This document shows, one piece after another, positions 45,173 through 53,771 of a DNA stretch of 64,000 nucleotides; the stretch's first letter is position 1; each line of letters opens with the position of its first letter. Source of the DNA: Actinacidiphila paucisporea (lineage in GTDB: Bacteria; Actinomycetota; Actinomycetes; Streptomycetales; Streptomycetaceae); assembly GCF_900142575.1 (NCBI RefSeq), contig NZ_FRBI01000006.1:242418-306417 (forward strand), given 5' to 3'. The notes below the pieces were generated by a model. It searched no databases. It was not told where the DNA came from and saw only the letters and a list, made by a program, of their open reading frames with translations. The translations under genes were made by a program, and so were the position numbers.

Positions 45173-46329
45173 TGCCGGCGGCTCCGGCGCGCACTGTCCT
45201 GATCACCGGCGCCGGCGGCGCGGGCCGCACCACGGTCGCCGTCGCCACGGCCGCCGCGGCCGCCAGGGCCGGCACCCGCACCCTGCTGCTGACCTACGAC
45301 ACGGAGGCCGCCGCGGCGCTGTCCGGCGCCGTCCCCGGGCTCGGCGTCGCCTCGATCGACCCCGGCGCCGCCTTCCAGGACGCGCTGCTCGACCTGCAGA
45401 GCCGGGGCGGCACCCTGCTCGCGCTGCTCGGGGCGGCGCCGCTGGACCCGGAGGAGCTGACGCCGCTGCCCGGCGCGGAGGCGCTGGCCCTGCTGCGGGC
45501 GGTGCGCGCGGCCCACGACGGTACGTGGGAGCTGGCCGTCGTCGACCTGCCGCCGGTGCGCGAGGCGGTGGGGCTGCTGGCGCTGCCGGGGCAACTGCGG
45601 CGCTACCTGGCCCGGTTGCTGCCCGAGGACCGGCAGGCGGCCCGCGCGCTGCGGCCCGTGCTGGCCCAGCTGGCCGGGGTGCCGATGCCCACCGAGTGGG
45701 CGTACGAGGCCGCCGCCCGCGCGGACCGCGAACTGGCCGCCGTCCAGGCGGTCGTCGAGCACCCGGGCACGTCGGTGACGGTCGTGGTGGAACCGGGGGC
45801 GCGCGCCGCGGACGTCGTCCGCACCGCGCGCACCGGCCTGGCGCTGCACGGGCTGGGCCCGGCGTCGGTCGTCGCCAACCGGCTGCTGCCGGCGGACGCG
45901 GCCGACCCCTTCCTCGCCGCCCTGTCCGGCACCCAGCAGACCCACCTCAAGGCGCTGGCCGAGGTCTGCGCCGCCGACGGCGTCCCCCTGTACGAACTCC
46001 CGCACCTGGGACGCGAGCCGCAGGGCCCCGAGGAAGCGCTCGCCGTGCCGTACGAGGCCGCTCCCGCGGCCGGCGGCGAGCCCTGGACCGTGGAGGACCG
46101 CCTGCGCGACGAGGGCCACTTCGTGTGGTCGCTGCCGCTGCCGGGGGCGACCAAGGACGGTCTGGACCTGGTGCGGCGCGGCGACGAACTGGTCGTGGAC
46201 GCCGGGGGTTTCCGGCGGATCCTGCCCTTGCCGTCGGCGCTGCGGCGCTGCACCGTGGAGGGGGCCGCGCTGCGCGACGGGGCGCTGCGGGTGCGGTTCA
46301 CCCCCGATCCCGGACTCTGGCCGCGCTGA
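45172..46329 (+). CDS. ArsA/GET3-like ATPase homologue with a degenerate P-loop
   Basis: 385 residues from the ATG that overlaps the START gene's stop. The N-terminal strand-loop VLITGAGGAGRTTVAVATA is at the P-loop place of ArsA/Get3/ParA ATPases, but the usual GKGGVGKT reads GAGGAGRT: the P-loop Lys is Arg and the signature Lys is Ala. Following segments (LLLTYDTEAAAALSG, ELAVVDLPPVREAVGLLALPGQLRR, and the C-terminal ArsA HSP20-like domain RRGDELVVDAGGFRRILPLPSALRRCTVEGAALRDGALRVRFTP) support the family. I infer it binds rather than hydrolyses ATP, or has lost activity. Role unknown, probably with the START protein. Confidence 0.75.
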   Translation: MPAAPARTVLITGAGGAGRTTVAVATAAAAARAGTRTLLLTYDTEAAAALSGAVPGLGVASIDPGAAFQDALLDLQSRGGTLLALLGAAPLDPEELTPLPGAEALALLRAVRAAHDGTWELAVVDLPPVREAVGLLALPGQLRRYLARLLPEDRQAARALRPVLAQLAGVPMPTEWAYEAAARADRELAAVQAVVEHPGTSVTVVVEPGARAADVVRTARTGLALHGLGPASVVANRLLPADAADPFLAALSGTQQTHLKALAEVCAADGVPLYELPHLGREPQGPEEALAVPYEAAPAAGGEPWTVEDRLRDEGHFVWSLPLPGATKDGLDLVRRGDELVVDAGGFRRILPLPSALRRCTVEGAALRDGALRVRFTPDPGLWPR

Positions 46330-46441
46330 CCGGCCGGTCCCGGGCCCGCTTCGGGTACCGTCGGGAGTCGAGGGCTGACGCCCGAGCTGCCGCGGTGACC
46401 GGCCGACGTACCGACGTACGAGGCCGTCCGCCGGGGCTGGG

Positions 46442-46473
46442 GTGCTCCTCCCGCCGAAAGCAGGGGGGAGCAC
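46442..46473. repeat. GC-rich hairpin repeat before the DUF5304 gene
   Basis: GTGCTCCTCCC and GGGGGGAGCAC (46442-46452, 46463-46473) pair with one wobble around loop GCCGAAAGCA. The core CTCCCGCCGAA-GCAGGGGG also occurs inside the MITE-like element (12369-12386), so it looks like a dispersed streptomycete repeat rather than a gene-specific signal. It may also terminate the ATPase transcript. Confidence 0.55.
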
Positions 46474-46533
46474 GACGACCGACAGCCAGAGGATCCGCGC
46501 GCATCCGACCACCGCGCCCGTTTGGAGCCGATC

Positions 46534-46932
46534 ATGAGCGAAGCCACCGACCGTCCGGACGCCGACGCGTGGGCCAAGGCCAGCGCCGAGGACATCGCGG
46601 CCGAGCATGCCAGGCGGCGCGAGCAGGCGGGCCAGCCCGGCGCCGCCGAGGAGCTGCGGCGTTTCGCGGAGGCGGTCGGCGACGCGGTCGGTGACCGGCT
46701 GGCCGCGCTGCGCAACCCGGCGGTGCAGCTCGCCGCGCAAGGCGTCCTGTCCCAGGTGCGTTCTGTTGTCGAACCCATCAAGGAGCGGAATCCCGACGTA
46801 TTCGATCATCTGACGGCCGCGGGGGCCGAATTGCTGGCGGCATACCGGTCCGCGGTGGCGGGAGCGGAATCCCGCTGGACCTCCGGCGGGGCCTCCTCGC
46901 GTTCAACCGCTGAACACATCGACCTCGACTGA
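46534..46932 (+). CDS. DUF5304-family small protein
   Basis: 132 residues from the ATG at 46534, following GGAG. Amphipathic helices (AWAKASAEDIAAEHARRREQAGQ, AAEELRRFAEAVGDAVGDRLAALRNP, AVQLAAQGVLSQVRSVVEPIKERNPDVFDHL) with no membrane segment. I recognise the DUF5304 type, found in the same place in streptomycetes before glucokinase. No activity is assigned to it. The hydrophilic tail ends in a Thr/Ser-rich acidic segment. Confidence 0.75.
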   Translation: MSEATDRPDADAWAKASAEDIAAEHARRREQAGQPGAAEELRRFAEAVGDAVGDRLAALRNPAVQLAAQGVLSQVRSVVEPIKERNPDVFDHLTAAGAELLAAYRSAVAGAESRWTSGGASSRSTAEHIDLD

Positions 46933-46986
46933 CCCCCTCTCCGGTACGGTTCTCTTAGCGGGGATCGACCGAAAACTGAGGGACAC

Positions 46987-47928
46987 ATGGGACTCACCAT
47001 CGGCGTCGACATCGGCGGCACCAAAATCGCGGCCGGCGTGGTCGACGAGGAAGGCTCGATTCTTGAGACCGTCAAGGTGCCGACGCCGCCGACTCCCGAA
47101 GGCATCGTGGACGCGATCGTGGAGGCGGTGCGCCAGGTCAGCGCCGGTCACACGATCGAGGCCGTCGGCATCGGCGCCGCCGGCTACGTCGACGACAAGC
47201 GTGCCACCGTGCTGTTCGCGCCCAACATCAACTGGCGGCACGAGGCACTGAAGGACAAGGTCGAGCAGCGCGTCGGTCTCCCCGTCGTCGTGGAGAACGA
47301 CGCCAACGCGGCGGCGTGGGGCGAGTACCGCTTCGGCGCCGGACAGGGCCATTCCGACGTGATCTGCATCACACTCGGCACCGGCCTGGGCGGCGGCATC
47401 ATCATCGGCAACAAGCTGCGCCGCGGCAGGTTCGGCGTCGCGGCCGAGTTCGGCCACATCCGGGTGGTGCCCGACGGTCTGCTGTGCGGCTGCGGCAGCC
47501 AGGGCTGCTGGGAGCAGTACGCCTCCGGGCGCGCCCTGGTCCGCTACGCCAAGCAGCGGGCCAACGCCACCCCGGAGAACGCCGAGACCCTGCTCGCGCT
47601 GGGCGACGGGTCCGTGGAGGGTATCGAGGGCCGGCACATCAGCGCCGCCGCCCGGCAGGGCGACCCGGTCGCCGTCGACTCCTTCCGCGAGCTGGCCCGC
47701 TGGGCCGGTGCGGGCCTCGCCGACCTGGCGTCGCTCTTCGACCCGTCCGCCTTCATCGTCGGCGGCGGTGTGGCCGACGAGGGCGAACTGGTCCTCGACC
47801 CGATCCGCAAGTCCTTCCGGCGCTGGCTGATCGGCGGGGAGTGGCGTCCGCACGCCCAGGTCCTCGCCGCCCAACTCGGCGGCAAGGCAGGGCTGGTCGG
47901 GGCCGCCGACCTGGCACGACAGGGCTGA
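46987..47928 (+). CDS. glkA: Glucokinase, ROK family
   Basis: 313 residues. Phosphorylates glucose and, in S. coelicolor (SCO2126, GlkA), is also needed for glucose repression. The ATP motif is at the start (IGVDIGGTKIAAGVVDEEG), followed by GAAGYVDD, the sugar-binding ENDANAAAWGEY, GTGLGGGIIIGNKLRRGRFGVAAEFGHI, and the zinc/ROK signature CGCGSQGCWEQYASG. The ATG at 46987 has GAGGG five bases upstream. The next gene starts four bases after the stop, so the two are probably co-transcribed. Confidence 0.96.
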   Translation: MGLTIGVDIGGTKIAAGVVDEEGSILETVKVPTPPTPEGIVDAIVEAVRQVSAGHTIEAVGIGAAGYVDDKRATVLFAPNINWRHEALKDKVEQRVGLPVVVENDANAAAWGEYRFGAGQGHSDVICITLGTGLGGGIIIGNKLRRGRFGVAAEFGHIRVVPDGLLCGCGSQGCWEQYASGRALVRYAKQRANATPENAETLLALGDGSVEGIEGRHISAAARQGDPVAVDSFRELARWAGAGLADLASLFDPSAFIVGGGVADEGELVLDPIRKSFRRWLIGGEWRPHAQVLAAQLGGKAGLVGAADLARQG

Positions 47929-47932
47929 GGCG

Positions 47933-48679
47933 ATGACCGTGGAGGATCTGCCGGGTTCCAGCACCGAGCCGTCCTCGGCGGTCGTCCGCGTGCTCAGCTA
48001 CAACATCCGCTCGATGCGGGACGACACGGCGGCGCTGGCCCGGGTCATCCGGGCCTGCGCCCCCGACCTCGTCCTGATCCAGGAGGCTCCGCGGTTCTTC
48101 CGCTGGCGCAAGGCCGCGGCCCGCCTCGCCAATGCCACCGGTCTGGTCCATGTGACCGGTGGCGCCACCGCGGCGGGACCGATGATCCTGTCCTCGCTGC
48201 GGGCCCATGTGGAGCGCACCGAGGACGTCCTGCTGCCGCACCACCCGCCGCTGCACCAGCGGGGGTTCGCCACCGCCGTGCTGCGGATCGGCGGTGCCAG
48301 GCTCGGCGTGATCAGCACCCATCTCAGCCTCAGCCCGGCCGAGCGCTACGACCAGGCCGGGCTGCTGCTGGACCGGGTGGCCGCGATGGGCGAGGCGAAC
48401 GTGGTGGTCGGCGGCGACTTCAACGAGCCGCCCGACCACCCCGGCTTCGCCCGTATCGCCGCCCACCTCCAGGACGGCTTCGCCGTCGCCCCGTGGGGCG
48501 GCGAGGTCACCAACATGCGGGCGCCCTTCCAGCGGATCGACGCGGTCCTCACGACCAAGCCGATCGAGGTGCTGGGCTGCGGGGTGCCCGCGTCGGTCCC
48601 CGGCGTCACCGGGGCCGACCTGCACGCGGCCACCGACCACCTGCCGGTGCTGGCCGCGCTGCGTATCCCCAAGGCCTGA
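47933..48679 (+). CDS. Endonuclease/exonuclease/phosphatase-family protein
   Basis: 248 residues. The exonuclease III/phosphatase fold motifs are: VLSYNIRSMRDD near 20, APDLVLIQEAPR with the metal-binding Glu, STHLSLSPAERYDQAG, VVVGGDFNEPPDHPG, and the C-terminal ATDHLPVLAAL. Two-metal hydrolases of this superfamily act on DNA, sphingomyelin or phosphoinositides; the compact form and the missing DNA-binding insert argue against a DNA repair nuclease, but the substrate is unknown. Directly downstream of glkA. Ends in a bidirectional hairpin. Confidence 0.82.
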   Translation: MTVEDLPGSSTEPSSAVVRVLSYNIRSMRDDTAALARVIRACAPDLVLIQEAPRFFRWRKAAARLANATGLVHVTGGATAAGPMILSSLRAHVERTEDVLLPHHPPLHQRGFATAVLRIGGARLGVISTHLSLSPAERYDQAGLLLDRVAAMGEANVVVGGDFNEPPDHPGFARIAAHLQDGFAVAPWGGEVTNMRAPFQRIDAVLTTKPIEVLGCGVPASVPGVTGADLHAATDHLPVLAALRIPKA

Positions 48680-48709
48680 GGCGCCCGCCCCCACGGGGGC
48701 GGGCGCCTC
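48678..48709. terminator. Perfect 15-bp hairpin between convergent genes
   Basis: GAGGCGCCCGCCCCC (48678-48692) and GGGGGCGGGCGCCTC (48695-48709) are perfect complements; the innermost pairs must open to make a loop around ACG. It overlaps the stop of the phosphatase-family gene and lies six bases from the end of the glycosyltransferase gene. Confidence 0.85.
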
Positions 48710-48714
48710 CCGGC

Positions 48715-49845
48715 TCAGAGCAGGTCGCGCAGCCGCTGGGCCAGCAGGTCCCAGCGCCAGGCCTCCTCCACCCACGCCCGCCCGCGCTCGCCCATCCGGC
48801 GGCGCAGGTCGGCGTCCCGCAGCAGGGTCAGGATGCGCTCCGCGGACTGCTCGGGCGAACCGCCGCGCACCACCCAGCCGGTCTCGCCGTCCAGCACCGC
48901 GTCGGGGGCGCCGCCCGAGTCGCCCGCGACGACCGGCAGCCCGGTGGCCGAGGCCTCCAGGTAGACGATGCCGAGGCCTTCCACGTCCAGGCCGCCGCGC
49001 CGGGTCCTGCACGGCATCGCGAAGACGTCGCCGGCCCCGAAGTGCGCGGGCAGTTCGTCCCCCGGCACCGGCCCGGTGAAGCGGACGGCGCCGGCGACGC
49101 CGGTGCGCGCGGCGAGCGCCTCCAGTTCGGCGCGGTACGGTCCGCCGCCGACGATCAGCAGCGCCGTGTCCGGCTTCTCGCGCAGGATCCGCGGCATCGC
49201 CAGGATGAGCGTGTCCTGGCCCTTGCGCGGCACCAGCCGCGACACGCACACCACGACCGGGCGGTCCGCGAGTCCCAGCCTGGCCCGTACGACCGCACCG
49301 CCCGACCCCGGGTGGAAGGTCTTCTCGTCGACGCCCGGCGGCAGTTGGACCATCCGCTCGGCCGCCCGCGCGGTCAGCGCCGAGGCGATACGGGAGCGGG
49401 TGTACTCCCCCAGATAGGTGAGGGTGTCGGTGCCCTCACCTATCCTGCGCAGCAGCTGGCGGCTCGCGGGCAGTTGCGCCCAGGCCGCCTCGTGGCCGTG
49501 CGTGGTGCCCACCAGCCGCAGCGCGCCCGCCTTGCGCAGCGCCGGGGCCATCAGGCCCAGCGGGGCCGCCGCCCCGAACCACACCGACGAGCAGCCGTGC
49601 TGCCGCAGCAGCCGCACCGCGGTCCGCGTCACCCTCGCCGTCGGCAGCAGCATCGTCGAACGGTCCCTGACCACCGGGAAGGGCTGCTCGGCGTCGAACC
49701 GCGCGACCGCCGCGGCGTCCTTCCACGTCGAGGCGTAGACGACGACCCGCTCCGGATCGAGGCGCAGCGCCATGCTGTGCACGAAGGACTGGATACCGCC
49801 CTGGCGCGGCGGGAAGTCATTGGTGACGATCAGGGTCTTTTCCAT
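48715..49845 (-). CDS. pimB: PimB'-like GT4 mannosyltransferase
   Basis: 376 residues, GT-B fold. Motifs: LIVTNDFPPRQGGIQSFVHSMA (donor/acceptor site), TTHGHEAAWAQLPASRQLLRRI, LPPGVDEKTFHPG, the phosphate-binding VSRLVPRKGQDTLILAMP, VGGGPYRAELEALA, and the EGLGIVYLEASATGLPVVAGDSGGAPDAV domain of GDP-mannose enzymes. In mycobacteria PimB' (Rv2188c) adds the second mannose in phosphatidylinositol mannosides. The position after fadD and near the GT87 gene matches that cluster. Streptomyces make PIM-like lipids, so the role is likely but not proved here. Confidence 0.8.
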   Translation of the reverse strand: MEKTLIVTNDFPPRQGGIQSFVHSMALRLDPERVVVYASTWKDAAAVARFDAEQPFPVVRDRSTMLLPTARVTRTAVRLLRQHGCSSVWFGAAAPLGLMAPALRKAGALRLVGTTHGHEAAWAQLPASRQLLRRIGEGTDTLTYLGEYTRSRIASALTARAAERMVQLPPGVDEKTFHPGSGGAVVRARLGLADRPVVVCVSRLVPRKGQDTLILAMPRILREKPDTALLIVGGGPYRAELEALAARTGVAGAVRFTGPVPGDELPAHFGAGDVFAMPCRTRRGGLDVEGLGIVYLEASATGLPVVAGDSGGAPDAVLDGETGWVVRGGSPEQSAERILTLLRDADLRRRMGERGRAWVEEAWRWDLLAQRLRDLL

Positions 49846-49928
49846 CGCCGCCGAGATTACTCCGGCGGCACGGGCCGCCGCGCGCGTCCCTCCCCGCTGC
49901 CGGGCGCCGCGGGCCGCAAGATGCAGGG

Positions 49929-51170
49929 GTGAGATATCGGCTCATGAGCGGTCCGGTGCCGGTGGTCGTCGTGTGGGCGCTCAGCCGCGCGATGCTGCTG
50001 GCCTTCGTCTTCCAGCTGCTCCCCTTCCCCGGCCACGCCGCCGTCCACGACGTGACCGCGGTCTACCGGAACTGGTATCCGACGCTGCGCTCCGGCGCCT
50101 TCCCCGCGCACGACGTGGCCTGGCAGTACCCACCGGGCGCGGCGGCCGTCCTGGTCGCGCCGGCCGCGCTGCCCTTCCTCGACTACCCGGCCGCCTTCTT
50201 CTGGCTGGCCTTCCTCGCCGACGCCGCGGTCCTCGCCGCGCTGCTGCACGACGCCTCGCGCCGCGCACGGCGGCTCGACGGCGCATGGGTGTGGGTGACC
50301 GGCGTCCTGCTGCTCGGCCCCATCGTCTACGCCCGCTACGACATCATGGCCACCGCTGTCGGCGTCGCCGCCCTCCTGGCAATGCGCCGCCGTCCCGCCC
50401 TCGGCGGCCTGCTCGCCGGAGCCGGCGCGCTCATCAAGCTCTGGCCGCTGCTGCTGCTCATCGGAGCCCCGCCGGGCCGGGCCACCCGCCGCGCCTGGCT
50501 CGCCGCCGGCGCCACCGTCGCCGGCGGCTCCCTGCTCTTCTACGCCACCATGCCGGGCGCCTTCTCCTTCCTGGCCTTCCAGCGCGACCGCGGCACCGAG
50601 GTCGAGTCCCTCGGCGGCCTCACCCTCCACCTCGCCCGGCACGCCGGCTGGCACGGCGTCACCGCCCTCCACTACGGCTCCGTGGAATTCATCGGCCCCT
50701 ACGTGGACCTGGTCAGCACGCTGTCGCTGGCGCTGAGCGTCCTGGCCCTGTGCTGGCTGCTCCTGTGGCGCCTGCGGGCCCGCGTCTTCACGGCCGCGAC
50801 CCCTTACGACGCCGGATTCACCGCGGTGCTGCTGTTCACCGCCACCAGCCGGGTGATCAGCCCGCAGTATCTCGTCTGGCTGGTCGGCATCGGGGCGGTG
50901 TGCGTCACCCTGCGGGAGAGTGCGGTACGCCTGCCCGTCCTCCTGCTGCTGCCCGCGGCGCTGCTGACGACCCTGGAATTCCCCGTGTACTTCGCCCACG
51001 TCGTGCGCAGCGACCTCCTGGGCGTCGCCCTCATCCTCACCCGCAACGCCCTGCTGGCCGCCGCCTGCCTCGTCGCCTGCCGCCATATCCGGCGCGCCGC
51101 CGCCCCCGTCCCGGCGCCCGCCCCCCTACCGCCCCGCGCCGGCCGGGAGCGCAGCTCCCCGCGCGCCTGA
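49929..51170 (+). CDS. GT87-like polyprenol-phosphate mannosyltransferase
   Basis: 413 residues from the GTG at 49929. About nine to ten membrane helices (for instance VPVVVVWALSRAMLLAFVFQLLP, YPAAFFWLAFLADAAVLAALL, LGGLLAGAGALIKLWPLLLLIGA). The region PTLRSGAFPAHDVAWQYPPGAAAVLV with WQYPP is the GT87/DUF2029 signature loop. Family members use decaprenyl-phosphomannose to build lipoglycans outside the membrane (Rv2181 in the M. tuberculosis cluster). The Pro/Arg-rich C-terminus is cytoplasmic. Divergent from the PimB'-like gene across ~85 bp. Confidence 0.82.
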   Translation: MRYRLMSGPVPVVVVWALSRAMLLAFVFQLLPFPGHAAVHDVTAVYRNWYPTLRSGAFPAHDVAWQYPPGAAAVLVAPAALPFLDYPAAFFWLAFLADAAVLAALLHDASRRARRLDGAWVWVTGVLLLGPIVYARYDIMATAVGVAALLAMRRRPALGGLLAGAGALIKLWPLLLLIGAPPGRATRRAWLAAGATVAGGSLLFYATMPGAFSFLAFQRDRGTEVESLGGLTLHLARHAGWHGVTALHYGSVEFIGPYVDLVSTLSLALSVLALCWLLLWRLRARVFTAATPYDAGFTAVLLFTATSRVISPQYLVWLVGIGAVCVTLRESAVRLPVLLLLPAALLTTLEFPVYFAHVVRSDLLGVALILTRNALLAAACLVACRHIRRAAAPVPAPAPLPPRAGRERSSPRA

Positions 51171-51199
51171 GGTGCCGCGCCGTGCGGTCGGGGCAGCGC

Positions 51200-52360
51200 T
51201 CAGGCGGGGCCCTGGGCGCGGGCCAGTGCGATACGTCGGGCGGGGGTCGGGTGGGTGCCGAAGAGGAGGTGGAGGGCGGCGGGCGGGGCCGGCTCGGCCA
51301 CGTTCGTGACGGTGAGCCGGCGCTGCATGGCGATGAAGTGGGCCGGATCCCCCGTCAGGCGCAGGGCGTGGCGGTCGGCGCGTACTTCGACGCGCCGGCT
51401 GATGGCGCAGCCGAGGGGCCCGGCGAGCGCCCCGCCGACCGAGGCGACGGCGGCGAGGAGCCACGCCGAGCGCGGGTCGGCGAAACGGTCCGCGCCGGCG
51501 AGGTCGAGCAGCGGACGCCAACTGACGACCGCGGCCAGCACGCACACCCCCAGGGCGGAGCCCACCGCGCCGAGCGCCGTGCCGCGGGCGACGTCGCGGT
51601 GCACCACGTGCCCGAGTTCGTGGGCGACGACCAGCTCGACCTCGCGCGGTTCCGCCGTGGTCAGCAGCGTGTCGTAGACGACGATCCGCCGGGTCCGGCC
51701 GAAGCCGGAGACGTACGCGTTGAGCGCCGTGGTGCGCCGCGACGCGTCGGCGACCAGGACGTCCCGCACGGTGACTCCGTCGCGGGCGGCGAGTGCGAGC
51801 AGGGCCTCGCGCAGGGGGCCCGGGTCCATCGGGGCGAAGCGGTTGAAGAGCGGCTCGAAGAGCACCGGCGCGGCCCAGGACAGGGCGACGGTGACGGCCG
51901 CCGCGCCGAGTGCGGCCCACGCCCACCACCAGCGGGTGGCGCCCGCGAGCGCGTAGACGGCGAAGAGGGCACCGCCGACCAGCGGCAGCGAGATGAGCAG
52001 GCCGCGCAGCACGTCCAGCGCCCAGCCGCCCCAGCCCTGGGTCACCAGGCCGAAGCGGACCCGTACGGCCCGGGTGCGGGCCCCGAAGGGCAGGGAGAGC
52101 AGCTGCGGGAGCAGGACCAGGGTGAGGGCGGCGCCGGCGACCCGGGCGGCCCACGCAGCGCCGAATGCGGCGACGAGCCCGGCGCCCGCCGGGGTGAGCC
52201 CGAGCGCCAGGACCAGCGCGAGGCCGGCCGCGCGGCCGGCGAGCGCGACCGGCCAGACCCCCTGCCGCAGGGCCCGGGACCGGGCGATGTGCTCGGCCGT
52301 GAAGTCCCCCTCGTCGAAGTCCCCCTCGTCCGCTCCCCCGGTGACCTCGGTTCCGTTCAT
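51200..52360 (-). CDS. M48-family (Ste24/HtpX-like) integral membrane metalloprotease
   Basis: 386 residues from the ATG at 52360, after GGGGGAG; a longer reading to 52495 overlaps the next gene. Acidic cytoplasmic start, about seven hydrophobic segments, and the zinc site H247-E-L-G-H251 in VVAHELGHVVHRD, with the third ligand Glu in RRVEVRADRHAL (near 327). The motif LNAYVSGFGRTRRIVVYDTLL before the zinc site is characteristic of M48. Likely a CAAX-type/stress membrane protease. Conserved at this point in streptomycetes between the mannosyltransferases and the NlpC/P60 genes. Confidence 0.9.
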   Translation of the reverse strand: MNGTEVTGGADEGDFDEGDFTAEHIARSRALRQGVWPVALAGRAAGLALVLALGLTPAGAGLVAAFGAAWAARVAGAALTLVLLPQLLSLPFGARTRAVRVRFGLVTQGWGGWALDVLRGLLISLPLVGGALFAVYALAGATRWWWAWAALGAAAVTVALSWAAPVLFEPLFNRFAPMDPGPLREALLALAARDGVTVRDVLVADASRRTTALNAYVSGFGRTRRIVVYDTLLTTAEPREVELVVAHELGHVVHRDVARGTALGAVGSALGVCVLAAVVSWRPLLDLAGADRFADPRSAWLLAAVASVGGALAGPLGCAISRRVEVRADRHALRLTGDPAHFIAMQRRLTVTNVAEPAPPAALHLLFGTHPTPARRIALARAQGPA

Positions 52361-52406
52361 CGCGACTCCCCCCGCACGCGTCGGTGGCGCTCGGCGCCGG
52401 CCCGTC

Positions 52407-53672
52407 TCATCCCAGCTCCTGCTTGACATACTCGCGCCACCGCAAGGTGAAGTCGGCGAGCGACAGGTGCAGTCCGGCCCGCAGCACCGCGTCAAGGTCC
52501 GCGTCGGCGCCGGCGGCGCGGTAGAGCGCCGTCAGGGTCGCCGGCGACCACTGGTCGGCGATCATGCGGCAGGCGAGCCAGCCGCCCTCGTAGGCCTGGG
52601 CGAGGTCCGTGGAGGTGGGGCGGAAGTCCGCGGCGGCGGGGAGGGCGGCGGGGACGTGGCCCGCGGCGACGTCCTTGGCCAGCTCCGGGGCGATCTCGGG
52701 GGCCGGGCGGCCGGACTCGCGGTAGGCGACCCAGTCGGCGAAGCCCTCCGACAGCCACAGGGGGGTGCGGGTGCTGGTCGCCAGCCGGGTGGCGACGTGG
52801 GTGGTCTCGTGGGTGAGGACGACCTGGCGGCCGAAGGCGGAGAGCTGCCCGAAGGCGGCGGGGTTGACCAGGACGCGGTCGGCGGGGGCCTTGGGGCTGC
52901 CGCCCAGTTCGCCGGTGGTGACGGCGGCGATGCCCTTGTAGTCGGCGGGGTCGGCGGCGAGCAACGCGCCGAGCTGGTCGAGGGTGCCCGGCGCCTCGAT
53001 CACGACGCTGCCCGGCCAGCCGGCCCGCCCCCAGGCATGCTGCACCTGTGGCACCGCCAGGTCGGCGTCCGCCGCGTAGCCGCGCAGCGTCCGGGCGTCG
53101 CCGAGGCCGAGCACCAGGCTGTGCGCCCCGCGCACCACCGTGACCTTGCCCTGGTCCCAGAGCTGTACGGCGCTGCGCCGCCCGGCGGAGGCCCCTTCGT
53201 CGTCGGCGGCGACGTACCAGCGTCCGGCACGCTCGGTGAGGGTCAGATACGACGTGGAGACCACCGGCTCGGCGTCGTATCCGCTGAGCCGGTAGCGCAG
53301 CTGGACCTCCGCGGCCGTCCTGCGGGTCCCCTCGGTGCCGGCCTCGGGCGGCAGCGGGAAGGCGTCGGTGCGGACCAGGCGGTAGGACCAGTCGGCGAGC
53401 GGCACCTGGGCGAGGTTGCCGAACATCCGCCGCTGGGCGGCCAGGAAGCGGGTGGCCTGGGGGTCGACGCCGGCGAGGAAGGCCTGCTGGTCGTGCAGCC
53501 GCACCGCTGCCGCCCGCCGGTCGAGCAGCTGCTGCACGGCGGGGTCGGCGGTGGCCCGCCCGGCGCCGTGCGGCGCTCCCCCGCAGCCGGTGAGCGCGGC
53601 GAGCAGCCCGATCAGGGCCAGGACGGCGGTCACGGCGCCGGCCGTCGGGCGTCGTGGGTCCACCGCGGTCAT
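52407..53672 (-). CDS. Lipoprotein with a gluzincin-type metallopeptidase site
   Basis: 421 residues from the ATG at 53672. Lipobox LTGC with C30 as the lipidation site, then a ~240-residue region without a match I know, then H288-E-T-T-H292 and, 17 residues later, Glu309 in WLSEGFADWVAY. This is the HExxH...E arrangement of M1/M4-like gluzincins, so an extracytoplasmic zinc peptidase is likely. Thus a membrane-anchored peptidase next to an M48 protease and two cell-wall hydrolases. Function not shown; conserved in the same place in streptomycetes. Confidence 0.78.
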   Translation of the reverse strand: MTAVDPRRPTAGAVTAVLALIGLLAALTGCGGAPHGAGRATADPAVQQLLDRRAAAVRLHDQQAFLAGVDPQATRFLAAQRRMFGNLAQVPLADWSYRLVRTDAFPLPPEAGTEGTRRTAAEVQLRYRLSGYDAEPVVSTSYLTLTERAGRWYVAADDEGASAGRRSAVQLWDQGKVTVVRGAHSLVLGLGDARTLRGYAADADLAVPQVQHAWGRAGWPGSVVIEAPGTLDQLGALLAADPADYKGIAAVTTGELGGSPKAPADRVLVNPAAFGQLSAFGRQVVLTHETTHVATRLATSTRTPLWLSEGFADWVAYRESGRPAPEIAPELAKDVAAGHVPAALPAAADFRPTSTDLAQAYEGGWLACRMIADQWSPATLTALYRAAGADADLDAVLRAGLHLSLADFTLRWREYVKQELG

Positions 53673-53771
53673 GCGCCCGATCGTACGACCCGTCCCCGGC
53701 GGCCGCCCGGGGCCTGCCCACCTCGCGGCCCGCGGCAGCCCCCGGTCCACCGCCCCGACGAGGTCCCCGCC

